Assembly (NCBI GenBank): GCA_030730585.1
Contig: JANQUV010000101.1
Coordinates: 3,881-67,880 of the forward strand
Source: Haliea sp.
GTDB lineage: Bacteria; Pseudomonadota; Gammaproteobacteria; Pseudomonadales; Halieaceae
Length of the DNA stretch: 64,000 bases
Direction: 5' to 3'
The position numbers and the translations under genes were made by a program. Below the pieces are notes generated by a model, which saw only the letters and a list, made by a program, of their open reading frames with translations, had not been told where the DNA came from and ran no database searches. Shown piece by piece: positions 10,355-19,312 of this stretch (its first letter is position 1; each line of letters starts with the position of its first letter).

Positions 10355-10401
10355 GGCTCATCCTTGAGCAGGCCCGCATGGCAATTACTGTGCTTTGCGG
10401 G

Positions 10402-10662
10402 TCAGTTATTAAGCTGCGACGCCTCAAATTCTTTGGTCAGCCCTTCCAGTTCTGCTTCCAATGCGGCAACTCTAGCGCGGGTTCTGGCCAATATGGCCGC
10501 CTGTGCGTCGAACTCTTCTCGGCTCACCACCTCGAGTTTCCCCAGAGCCGATTGGGCGAGCGCACGCAGGCCTTTGTCCACTTCGGAACGCAAACCTGAA
10601 CTGCCAGCCAGGGCAGACATCTGCTGCAGGACATCGCCTAAAGGGGGTGGTTTTAGTGCCAT
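10402..10662 (-). CDS. ubiK: UbiK (YqiC) family ubiquinone biosynthesis accessory factor
   Basis: 86 aa coiled-coil; LEVVSREEFDAQAAILARTRARVAALEAELEGL is the characteristic YqiC segment; next to comM as in other gammaproteobacteria. Confidence 0.85.
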   Translation of the reverse strand: MALKPPPLGDVLQQMSALAGSSGLRSEVDKGLRALAQSALGKLEVVSREEFDAQAAILARTRARVAALEAELEGLTKEFEASQLNN

Positions 10663-10737
10663 GACTCATAATTCCTGCAGTGCAAAAACGAGATATCAGT
10701 GTAGTGGAATTGTGGGAGGGGGCACAGATCATCTTGG

Positions 10738-10754
10738 TGCACCAATATCGTGCG
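10738..10754 (+). promoter_or_regulatory. Candidate NtrC binding site (TGCACCAATATCGTGCG) upstream of torF-glnK-amtB
   Basis: Close to the NtrC consensus TGCACC-N5-GGTGCA; lies about 110-120 bp upstream of the sigma-54 promoter. Confidence 0.55.
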
Positions 10755-10860
10755 ACGCTCTATTATGGTGCGTGCTACGCGTGGTTGTCCGACCTCAAAG
10801 GGTTGTAAAAGAACGATAAAAATCATTTAACGTGTTGATTCTGTTAATTATATAAATATT

Positions 10861-10876
10861 TGGCACGGTGCCTGCA
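10861..10876 (+). promoter_or_regulatory. Sigma-54 (-24/-12) promoter TGGCACGGTGCCTGCA
   Basis: GG-N10-GC spacing and TGGCACG..TGC core; 92 bp upstream of the torF ATG. Confidence 0.75.
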
Positions 10877-10967
10877 AACCCCTTGGTGCTAACGCGAACG
10901 CAGCACAGTAGAAAAGTTTCGTGCCTCGCACACGCTTTTTTGACTTTCAAAACCAGGAGAACGACCC

Positions 10968-11642
10968 ATGCTGAACAAAAAAATGCTTCCCGCTTCCCTC
11001 GCCATCGCCCTGTTCGCAGGCGCGACTGCTGCTCAGGCAGAAGTCAGCGCTAACGTGACACTGGCCACAGACTATGTGTTCCGGGGTATTTCGCAAACCG
11101 ACGAGAAGGGCGCCATTCAGGGCGGCTTCGACTGGTCCGGCGAGACTGGTCTGTATGCCGGCATCTGGGCCTCCAACGTCGCCTTCGGCGGTGCTACTAC
11201 CGAAATGGATTACTACTTCGGCTACGCCGGCGAAACCGATGGCGGCTTCGGTTACGACGTGGGTTTCTTCTACTTTGATTACGAAGGTGAGCCTTCCCTC
11301 GACTACATCGAATACGCCCTGGGCCTGAGCTACGCCGACTTCAGTGTTGGCTTTGTGTACTCAGATGAGTTCGGTGATGGCGGCCCCGAGTACATGTACT
11401 ACTCGGCCGGTTATTCCCTGGGCCTGACTGAGGATATCAGCGTTGACTTCAACGTCGGCTTTACTGATACCGACCAGGACGACTACTGGGAAGACGGTGC
11501 CGACAGCTACACAGACTACGGTGTGACCTTTGGCTATAGCGCCATGGAGCTCGACTTCGCGCTGGCGCTGATTGGCACCGATCTCGACGACGTTGATGCC
11601 GCGGACGATCGCATTGTGTTCTCCATCTCGAAGAGCCTTTAA
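10968..11642 (+). CDS. TorF family putative porin (TIGR02001-like)
   Basis: 224 aa; signal peptide, EVSANVTLATDYVFRGISQTDEKGAIQGGFDWSGETGLYAGIWASNV. Confidence 0.9.
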   Translation: MLNKKMLPASLAIALFAGATAAQAEVSANVTLATDYVFRGISQTDEKGAIQGGFDWSGETGLYAGIWASNVAFGGATTEMDYYFGYAGETDGGFGYDVGFFYFDYEGEPSLDYIEYALGLSYADFSVGFVYSDEFGDGGPEYMYYSAGYSLGLTEDISVDFNVGFTDTDQDDYWEDGADSYTDYGVTFGYSAMELDFALALIGTDLDDVDAADDRIVFSISKSL

Positions 11643-11664
11643 GCGATTCGGGACTGAACCTTAC

Positions 11665-11682
11665 GGCGCCCCCTGGGGCGCC
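11665..11682 (+). other. Perfect 8-bp-stem intergenic hairpin between torF and glnK
   Basis: GGCGCCCC-CT-GGGGCGCC, with no T-tract after it. Confidence 0.7.
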
Positions 11683-11689
11683 CTGTTGA

Positions 11690-12043
<354 letters not shown>

Positions 12044-12066
12044 ATCCACCGATACTAACGACGAGA

Positions 12067-13347
12067 GTGATTCCCATGGAAAATCAGATATTTGAATTAC
12101 AGTACGCGATGGACACCTTTTACTTTTTGGTGTGCGGCGCCCTCGTGATGTGGATGGCAGCCGGCTTCGCGATGCTGGAGGCGGGCCTCGTGCGCGCCAA
12201 GAACACGACAGAAATCTTAACCAAAAACGTCGCCTTGTATGCGATTGCTTGCACCATGTACCTGATATGCGGTTACCAGTTTATGTACGACGGTGGCTTC
12301 TTCTTGTCGGGCGTTACGACCGTGGCGCAAATGGATGATGCGGCGGTTGCCGCTGTGCTGGCGGATTCAGCAGAGGCTGGCTTCGGCGGCGATTCGGTGT
12401 ACTCCGGTGCCTCGGACTTCTTCTTCCAGGTGGTGTTTGTTGCCACTGCTATGTCGATCGTGTCAGGCGCGGTGGCTGAGCGGATGAAGTTGTGGGCCTT
12501 CCTGGCGTTTGCCGTAGTCATGACTGGCGTGATCTACCCGATTGAGGGTGGCTGGACTTGGGGTGGTAAGCCAGTTCCGTTTATTGGCGAACTGTCTTAT
12601 AGCGACTACGCAGGTTCAGGCATTGTACACCTGGCCGGTGCTGCCGCAGCGCTTGCAGGGGTTTTGCTGCTCGGGCCACGCAAGGGCAAGTATGCAGCCG
12701 ACGGTTCTGTAAAGGCCATACCGGGTGCGAATATGCCACTCGCAACGCTGGGTACCTTCATCTTGTGGATGGGTTGGTTTGGCTTTAACGGCGGCTCCAC
12801 CCTGAAGTTGGGTGGCATTTCAGTCGCCAACGAAGTGGCTAACGTGTTTTTGAACACCAACGCTGCCGCTGCAGGTGGTTTGATCGCGGCACTGCTGCTG
12901 TCACGCTTGATCTTCGGCAAAGCCGACCTGACCATGGCGCTTAACGGTGCATTGGCTGGCCTGGTGGCGATTACCGCAGAGCCTGCCGATCCCTCGCCGA
13001 TGTTGGCGATGATGATTGGTGCCATCGGTGGTGCGATTGTTGTGTTCAGCATCGTGGCCATGGACAAGATCAAAATTGACGATCCTGTCGGCGCCATCTC
13101 GGTCCACGGCGTGGTCGGTATCTGGGGTATCTTCGCAGTACTGCTGTCTGACCCCGATGCCACCTTTATGGGCCAGCTTGTCGGCACATTGGTCATCTTT
13201 GGCTGGGTCTTCGGTGCGAGCTTGATCACCTGGGGGATTATCAAAGCCGTCATGGGTGTGCGCGTCAGCGAAGAGGAAGAGTACGAAGGTGTGGATATCT
13301 CCGAATGTGGTATGGAAGCGTACCCGGAGTTCGTCGCACAGAAGTGA
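12067..13347 (+). CDS. amtB: Ammonium transporter AmtB
   Basis: 426 aa; DTFYFLVCGALVMWMAAGFAMLEAGLVRAKNTTEILTKN, DDPVGAISVHGVVGIWG. Confidence 0.97.
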   Translation: MIPMENQIFELQYAMDTFYFLVCGALVMWMAAGFAMLEAGLVRAKNTTEILTKNVALYAIACTMYLICGYQFMYDGGFFLSGVTTVAQMDDAAVAAVLADSAEAGFGGDSVYSGASDFFFQVVFVATAMSIVSGAVAERMKLWAFLAFAVVMTGVIYPIEGGWTWGGKPVPFIGELSYSDYAGSGIVHLAGAAAALAGVLLLGPRKGKYAADGSVKAIPGANMPLATLGTFILWMGWFGFNGGSTLKLGGISVANEVANVFLNTNAAAAGGLIAALLLSRLIFGKADLTMALNGALAGLVAITAEPADPSPMLAMMIGAIGGAIVVFSIVAMDKIKIDDPVGAISVHGVVGIWGIFAVLLSDPDATFMGQLVGTLVIFGWVFGASLITWGIIKAVMGVRVSEEEEYEGVDISECGMEAYPEFVAQK

Positions 13348-13384
13348 GTTACAACTTGCGGGCGCATTGATGCAATGCGTGTTT

Positions 13385-13408
13385 GGGGGCCTTCGGGCCC
13401 CCTTTTTT
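13385..13408 (+). terminator. Rho-independent terminator after amtB
   Basis: GGGGGCC-TTCG-GGCCCCC followed by TTTTTT. Confidence 0.9.
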
Positions 13409-13419
13409 GTGCCTGCCGA

Positions 13420-14451
13420 TTAAGCCGTGGCTTCTAGCAGCTCGGCAGCAGCCGCCAAAATGGTCGCAGTTTCTCCGGGTAGGCGCCCTGGCCCACCCGC
13501 AACATGCCCAAAATCAGAATTCAGCACACGACACTCCAGCCCCAGTGCTGCCGCATCGCGTGCAGCATCCACTGCCGTGAAATACAGGTCTGTGCTACTG
13601 GGCATGAGAATGCCAGGGCACTGCACACGGTGTGCGGTGCGATCCGCAGTAGCCCCCTTGCTGTCGGGGTCCAGCAGGTTTGCACTTTGCCATGTGCGCA
13701 GCTGAGCCAGCAGGTTATTCGCGTCCTGGTTGAGGTGATCTTCTATCCAGAACTGCAATAGGGCCTCGACTGAAGTAAAACCGAGTTGTCGATAAAGGCC
13801 ATTGCGAAAAAAGGCCTGACTGTAGGCCCAGCCGGCATACACGGTAGCGAACGCGCTTAGGCCTCGAATAGGGGGTTCACGGTAGTGGCCGCCGGCAAAC
13901 GCTGCATCGGCTGTGAGTGCGCTGGCAACGCCTTGCAAAAATACCTGATTGTGTGGATGGCAGTTGGCAGTCGCGCAAATCGCCAGCACGCTACCCACCT
14001 CGCGCGGGTAGTCGTAGGCCCACTGTAGTGACTGGATGCCGCCCATCGACCAGCCCATTACCAACCGCGGGTGGGCAGCCGCAAAGCGCGCGGCGAGCAG
14101 CTGATGCTGCGCACGCACGTTGTCGGCGATGCTCACCAAGGGAAAATGTGGCCCGGCCTGTGCGCCGCGTGTATTGCTCGGTGAGCTGGACTCTCCAGCA
14201 CCCAACAGGCAAGGAATGATCACGCAGTAGTCACCCGCGCCCAGCGGGCTGTTGGGGGCATCAACCCACGCGCGATTGCTGGCCCCAACGCCGCCGTAGT
14301 AGGTGGGTAGCAGCACCAGGTTATCTTTTGGTGCATTGAGTGCACCAAATTGGTGGTAACGCAGTATTGCGCCGCGCAGCACGTGGCCGCTGCCCAGTAC
14401 AAAATCCCCCAAGTGGAACGCAAGCTCCTGCCAATTTTCGTTATTTTTCAA
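13420..14451 (-). CDS. Alpha/beta-fold hydrolase, homoserine O-acetyltransferase (MetX)-like
   Basis: 343 aa; LRGAILRYHQFGALNAPKDNLVLLPTYYGGVGASNRAW, nucleophile elbow VMGWSMGGIQSLQWAYDYP, C-terminal FGHVAGGPG. Confidence 0.8.
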   Translation of the reverse strand: MKNNENWQELAFHLGDFVLGSGHVLRGAILRYHQFGALNAPKDNLVLLPTYYGGVGASNRAWVDAPNSPLGAGDYCVIIPCLLGAGESSSPSNTRGAQAGPHFPLVSIADNVRAQHQLLAARFAAAHPRLVMGWSMGGIQSLQWAYDYPREVGSVLAICATANCHPHNQVFLQGVASALTADAAFAGGHYREPPIRGLSAFATVYAGWAYSQAFFRNGLYRQLGFTSVEALLQFWIEDHLNQDANNLLAQLRTWQSANLLDPDSKGATADRTAHRVQCPGILMPSSTDLYFTAVDAARDAAALGLECRVLNSDFGHVAGGPGRLPGETATILAAAAELLEATA

Positions 14452-14486
14452 TGACTTGGTCCTTTTTTTCGGTGAGCGATATTAAA

Positions 14487-14512
14487 CATACATTCTGGCA
14501 TGTTTCTTGGAT
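14487..14512 (+). promoter_or_regulatory. Candidate sigma-54-like promoter overlapping an AcrR-like half-site (ACATACATTCTGGCATGTTTCTTGGA) upstream of glnT
   Basis: TGGCATG-N4-TTGG resembles -24/-12 (GG-N10-GG, one mismatch at -12); its ACATACATTCTGGCATG segment recurs at the desaturase-operon promoter. Confidence 0.5.
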
Positions 14513-14554
14513 GCTTCTGTGTAGCAAGAAACATTCCCGCACATGGAGATTCCT

Positions 14555-15907
14555 ATGGAAATTGAGCAGTTAAAGCAACGGTGCCTGGAGCAGGGCATAA
14601 AATACGGTATTGCCAGCTATGTGGATATTCACGGCGCAAGCAAGGGCAAGTTTGTACCCGTCGGCCATTTCAAGCAGATGTTCGCAGGTTCGGAGCTGTT
14701 TACCGGCGCCGCTCTAGACGGTGTGCCACAAGATATTTCCGATGACGAGGTTGCTGCGATGCCGGATATGGCCTCTATGCAGCAATGCCAGTGGAATCCG
14801 GAGCTGGCGTGGTTTGCCAGCGACCTGTATCTCAAGGGGCAACCCTTTGCGGCCTGTTCACGCAATATCCTCAAGCGGCAGTTAGCCAAGGCCGAGGCGA
14901 TGGGGTTCACCTTTAACCTGGGAATTGAGACCGAATTTTTTATTCTGAAAAAAGGGGCTGACGGCAAGCCGGTACCGTTTAGTGAGCGCGATACGCAGGG
15001 TAAGCCCTGTTATGACATCCCGACCATGATGGACAATATCGGGATTATTGATGAACTGGTGCAGGCGCTGACTGATATGGGCTGGGGGGTTTATTCCTTT
15101 GACCACGAAGATGCCAACGGCCAGTTTGAAATCGACTTCAACTATACCGATGCTCTCACAATGTCCGACCGCCTGGTCTATTTCCGGCTGCTGGCCAATG
15201 AGATTGCGCGTAAGCACGGCGCTTTCGCCAGCTTCATGCCCAAGCCCTTTGCCGATAGAACGGGCAGTGGTGCGCACTACAATATGTCCCTGGCAAGCCT
15301 GGATTCAGGGCAGAACCTGTTCGCTGTAGCGCCTGATGATGACCGCTACGGTTGCGGTGTGTCCGAACTCGCGTATCAGTTTATTGGCGGTGTGCTGCGC
15401 CACGCGAAGGCGATTAGCGCCGTGGTTGCGCCTACGGTCAATAGCTACAAACGCCTGGTGCGCCAAGGCAGCATGTCAGGTTCCACATGGGCACCGGTAT
15501 TCTGTTGCTACGGCAACAACAATCGTACCAACATGCTGCGCATTCCCAGTGCCGGTGCTCGTGTTGAATGTCGCGCGCCTGATATCGCCTGTAACCCGTA
15601 TCTGGGTGCTGCGCTGATGCTGGCCGCTGGCCTGCAAGGCATTGAGCAGGGCATTGACCCGGGCCTGCCGCATCGGGAAAACATGTATCGCTATAGCGAT
15701 GCGGATATCGCCAAGGCCGGTATCGAATGCTTGCCGAAAACGTTATCAGAAGCCACCGATGCGATTGCCTCTGATGAGCTGGCGCATGAGGTATTGGGCG
15801 CCGAAATGCACAAGGCCTTCATCGACTTCAAGCGCGCTGAGTGGGATAGCTATCACAACACCGTGTCTGAATGGGAAGTGGCACGTTATCTGCGACTGTT
15901 TGGTTAA
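14555..15907 (+). CDS. glnT: Type III glutamine synthetase-like ligase (GlnT / gamma-glutamylmethylamide synthetase-like)
   Basis: About 450 aa; KYGIASYVDIHGASKGKFVPVGHF, GIETEFFIL, GSGAHYNMSL, RIPSAGARVECRAPDIACNPYLGAALMLAAG; start at 14555 preferred because GGAGA lies upstream. Confidence 0.8.
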   Translation: MEIEQLKQRCLEQGIKYGIASYVDIHGASKGKFVPVGHFKQMFAGSELFTGAALDGVPQDISDDEVAAMPDMASMQQCQWNPELAWFASDLYLKGQPFAACSRNILKRQLAKAEAMGFTFNLGIETEFFILKKGADGKPVPFSERDTQGKPCYDIPTMMDNIGIIDELVQALTDMGWGVYSFDHEDANGQFEIDFNYTDALTMSDRLVYFRLLANEIARKHGAFASFMPKPFADRTGSGAHYNMSLASLDSGQNLFAVAPDDDRYGCGVSELAYQFIGGVLRHAKAISAVVAPTVNSYKRLVRQGSMSGSTWAPVFCCYGNNNRTNMLRIPSAGARVECRAPDIACNPYLGAALMLAAGLQGIEQGIDPGLPHRENMYRYSDADIAKAGIECLPKTLSEATDAIASDELAHEVLGAEMHKAFIDFKRAEWDSYHNTVSEWEVARYLRLFG

Positions 15908-15921
15908 AGGAGGATTGCGGC

Positions 15922-15945
15922 GGCGCTCTGCAGAGCGCCTTTTTT
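15922..15945 (+). terminator. Rho-independent terminator after glnT
   Basis: GGCGCTCTG/CAGAGCGCC palindrome followed by TTTTTT. Confidence 0.9.
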
Positions 15946-16024
15946 ACGCACGCTGCTACAACCGCGCGCTTGCCTTTGCTGTGCGTAATTATACACTGGG
16001 GCATCGAAGTGACCGGGGCACAAC

Positions 16025-16636
16025 ATGAGGCGAACCAAGGAGGATGCAGCGAAAACCCGCCAGAGTTTGGTGGATGCTGCGCTGAAACTCTTTGGCCAAC
16101 GCGGTTATAGCGGCACCACGCTGCGTTTGATTGCAGAGGAGGCAGGGTGCTCGCGGGGGCCAATCTATTGGCATTTCGCTAGCAAAGAAGAGCTCTTTGA
16201 AGAGATTTTGGCGTACTCGCAGCTGCCTCTGGAGCGTTTGGTCGCTCTGCACCATGAGGCCAGCGACCCCGAGGCGGCGGCTGCAGATTTCTCCCGACAA
16301 TGGCTTCGGATGCTGCTTGACGACAGCTACTTTCGCCAGTCTTTCGAGATCTTCCTGAATAAAACAGAGTTCACCGAGGCGGTGTCGAAAACCTTGGCCC
16401 GAGAGCGAGCTTTGACGGCATCGTTGCTGGCCACGTTCTCAGCCTGGGTTGATCGCTATCGTCTTGCGCAGGGTTTGCAGGGCGGAGTAAACAGTCGCAC
16501 GGCCGCCTTGTCGCTCTATGCCTATTTGATGGGTATTACGCAGAGCTGGTTGTTCGACCCGGGCATTGTCGACCTCGATAATAATCTTGATTTCTTTGTG
16601 GGGGAGTTTTTGCGTCTGCTACGCACAGTCGAGTGA
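16025..16636 (+). CDS. TetR family transcriptional regulator (AcrR/TtgR-like)
   Basis: 203 aa; RQSLVDAALKLFGQRGYSGTTLRLIAEEAGCSRGPIYWHFASKEELFEEI. Confidence 0.9.
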   Translation: MRRTKEDAAKTRQSLVDAALKLFGQRGYSGTTLRLIAEEAGCSRGPIYWHFASKEELFEEILAYSQLPLERLVALHHEASDPEAAAADFSRQWLRMLLDDSYFRQSFEIFLNKTEFTEAVSKTLARERALTASLLATFSAWVDRYRLAQGLQGGVNSRTAALSLYAYLMGITQSWLFDPGIVDLDNNLDFFVGEFLRLLRTVE

Positions 16637-17413
16637 CTGTGCGCGCATCATCTGGCGAATCTTTCGCTCCAGGTAACGGTACTCTTCAAAGTCGAGAATA
16701 GCGTCGCGGTCAGCGCTGCTTTTTTCCAGCCCTGGACGTATGGTTTCGAGAATTCGTCCTGGTTGAGTGCCCATAAAAAACACCACATCACCGAGATAGA
16801 GCGCCTCCTCAATGTCGTGTGACACCATGAGCACTGTGGTGCGTTCCTGGTGAACAATCTCCAGCAGCAGGCTCTGCATCTGCCATCGAGTTTCGGGGTC
16901 TAGCGCTCCGAATGGTTCGTCCATCAGCAACAAGGAAGGATTGCTTGCCAAGCTGCGGGCGATGGCAACGCGCTGCTGCATCCCCCCAGACAGCTGGTGA
17001 GGATAGGCGCGCTCGAAGCCGTTGAGTTTCACGGCTTTGATAAAATAGGGAACGACACCCTCGCGCAAGCTTAACGCTTCCCCGCGGGCTTTCAGCCCGA
17101 AGGCAACGTTTTCCTCAACCGTCAACCAGGGAAATGAGCTGTAGTTTTGGAATACCATGCCCCGGTCTACGCCTGGGCCAAAAACCTGCATGCCATCGAC
17201 AGCAATGCTGCCTTGATCATGAGTTTCCAGCCCCGCGATGATCCGCAGCAAAGTGGACTTGCCGCAGCCTGAAGGCCCCAGCAGTATGCCCACGCTGGTT
17301 TTTTGCAGTTCGAAACTGATGTCGTCCAGGGCTTTTAAAGACTGCCCCGAGCGCAGCAAAAACTGCTTGCTGACGCCCGAGACGGTAAGCCCGCTAGTGG
17401 CGGTTGTGGTCAT
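16619..17413 (-). CDS. ABC transporter ATP-binding protein (NitT/TauT/SsuB family)
   Basis: Walker [10 protein letters not shown], signature [16 protein letters not shown], Walker [13 protein letters not shown]; start [11 protein letters not shown] at 17413. Confidence 0.92.
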   Translation of the reverse strand: MTTTATSGLTVSGVSKQFLLRSGQSLKALDDISFELQKTSVGILLGPSGCGKSTLLRIIAGLETHDQGSIAVDGMQVFGPGVDRGMVFQNYSSFPWLTVEENVAFGLKARGEALSLREGVVPYFIKAVKLNGFERAYPHQLSGGMQQRVAIARSLASNPSLLLMDEPFGALDPETRWQMQSLLLEIVHQERTTVLMVSHDIEEALYLGDVVFFMGTQPGRILETIRPGLEKSSADRDAILDFEEYRYLERKIRQMMRAQSLDCA

Positions 17414-18435
17414 TTTTTCAGCGCCGCGGCCAGGGGGGTGGTGTCTACACCGGCTGACATGGGCATCGCTTTGTCGATGAAGCCGAACTTCAGCCACCAG
17501 TCGGTGGTGACGTCCCAGTGGTTTTGCATGCCGTCAGCGATAATGCCCAAGGGCAGTTCACCCGGTATCAGACCCATAAAGACAGCGGCTTGCTCGCGGT
17601 CAAAGACGAAGATGCCACCCTTGAGAATTTCGCCGGTGCTGCCCAACACCTGTTCGACATCAGCCACCTCAAATTGCAGGCCATCGGCGATAATCTGGTT
17701 GGCTTCGGTGGTATTTGTTTTCCAGAACTCGACGGCGTTAAAGTAGGCGCGCGTCAGTTTTGCCGCGTCCTCAGGCCGCTGTTCCAAAAAGGCGGTGCTC
17801 ATGTACAGCGCATCACCGAGCATGGCGGTGGTGATGTATTTTTCTTCCGTAGAATCGGCTGCGACGGTTGCACCGGGCATGGCTTCAAGTACCTGCGAGC
17901 CATAGGGCTCCCAGAACTCTGCCGCGGCTGCAGTGCCACCCACCATGGCACCTACTGCATCGTCCATGATCAGGTTGGTGAAGGTGACTTCTTCAATCCC
18001 CACACCGTTGTCGGTCAGCCATTCCGCCATGAAGATTTGGGTAAGCCCACCTTCGAGCACGGCGACCGTCTTGCCTTTGAGTTGCTCGGCGCTGCTGATA
18101 CCCGGCGCCAGAATGATCTTGTCGGTACCATAAGACGGGTTGGTATAAGTCACCAGTTTGATGCCGACGTCTTTGTCAGCGGCGATGGGGCCGTATTCCG
18201 CCGTGCTTGAAGAGGCGTGTAATTCTCCGGCAGTCATCAGTGCAAAGCTTTGATACGGGTCTTCGATAATGCTGATATCCAGTTCCAGGCCTTCGGCGAG
18301 TCCTTTCTCTTTAGCGATAAACCAGAAGCCGTAACCCGGCCAGGAAAACAGTGACAGTTTCACGGGTTCGGCCGCGTGTGTGGCTGACCCTAGCGCGAGG
18401 GCCAGAATAGCAATGCCAGATCGAATGTAGCGCAT
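17410..18435 (-). CDS. ABC transporter substrate-binding protein (NitT/TauT family, SsuA/NMT1-like)
   Basis: Signal peptide MRYIRSGIAILALALGSATHAAEPVKLSLFSWPGYGFWFIAKEKGL; 4-bp overlap with the ATPase gene; start at 18435. Confidence 0.88.
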   Translation of the reverse strand: MRYIRSGIAILALALGSATHAAEPVKLSLFSWPGYGFWFIAKEKGLAEGLELDISIIEDPYQSFALMTAGELHASSSTAEYGPIAADKDVGIKLVTYTNPSYGTDKIILAPGISSAEQLKGKTVAVLEGGLTQIFMAEWLTDNGVGIEEVTFTNLIMDDAVGAMVGGTAAAAEFWEPYGSQVLEAMPGATVAADSTEEKYITTAMLGDALYMSTAFLEQRPEDAAKLTRAYFNAVEFWKTNTTEANQIIADGLQFEVADVEQVLGSTGEILKGGIFVFDREQAAVFMGLIPGELPLGIIADGMQNHWDVTTDWWLKFGFIDKAMPMSAGVDTTPLAAALKK

Positions 18436-18463
18436 GGTAGTGCTCCTTTTACAGTGAGTGCTG

Positions 18464-19306
18464 CTAGTGGGACTCGAGGTAACGAAACGCAGTGCGGTGC
18501 AGCAGTTTGAACAATGCGTCGAAAAACAGGCCAAGGAGGCCGATGACCAAAATGCCGGCCATGATGTCGTCGATGTGTACGAAGCGCCTGGCGCGCATCA
18601 TCATGGCGCCAATACCATCGGTGGCGGCGACAATTTCCGCAATCACCAGGTAGGTCCAGCTCACCGCCAGCATCTGGCGAAGCACGTCCAGATATCCAGG
18701 CAGGCTTGAGCGCAGGGTTACGGATATGAGTATTTGCGGCGCACGCAGGCCCAGCGTGCGCGCCGTTTCCGTGTACACCTTGGGCACTTGGCGGGTCACA
18801 TCAGCCAACATGATGATTAAGAAGAACAACACGCCTAGCACCAGTAGTGCGATTTTTTGCTCATCGCCAGTGCCCAGCCACATGAGTAACAGTGGAATAA
18901 AAGCTGGTGCAGGCAGGTAGCGGAAAGCCCCCGCGACAGGCCCGAGGACGCGTTCTATGGGGCGGTAGGCGCCCATCAGCAGCCCCAGCGGCAGGGCGAT
19001 GGTCACGGCGATAGAAAAACTGATGAGAATGCGCTTTACACTGGCCCAGATGTCACTGGCGAAATCTTTTTCGGTGAGCAGCTCGTACAGGCTAAGAAAG
19101 ACTTTTTCTGGCCCGGGGAACAGGCGTGGCGGCGCAAGTTCAGCGTGTGCTGCCAGGTACCAGCCACCCAGAAACAAAAACCAGCCCAAGGCGCCCAGCA
19201 CAGTGCGAGAGCCGAGGATGGCGGCAACGTTGCCAGAGACATTGCCAGCGGCATTGCCCTCAGCACTCATCGAGGGGGCATCACCTTTGTTGATCGCTTC
19301 AGCCAT
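18464..19306 (-). CDS. ABC transporter permease (NitT/TauT family, SsuC-like)
   Basis: 280 aa multi-TM; TARTLGLRAPQILISVTLRSSLPGYLDVLRQMLAVSWTYLVIAEIVAATDGIG. Confidence 0.9.
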   Translation of the reverse strand: MAEAINKGDAPSMSAEGNAAGNVSGNVAAILGSRTVLGALGWFLFLGGWYLAAHAELAPPRLFPGPEKVFLSLYELLTEKDFASDIWASVKRILISFSIAVTIALPLGLLMGAYRPIERVLGPVAGAFRYLPAPAFIPLLLMWLGTGDEQKIALLVLGVLFFLIIMLADVTRQVPKVYTETARTLGLRAPQILISVTLRSSLPGYLDVLRQMLAVSWTYLVIAEIVAATDGIGAMMMRARRFVHIDDIMAGILVIGLLGLFFDALFKLLHRTAFRYLESH

Positions 19307-19312
19307 GGCCGG

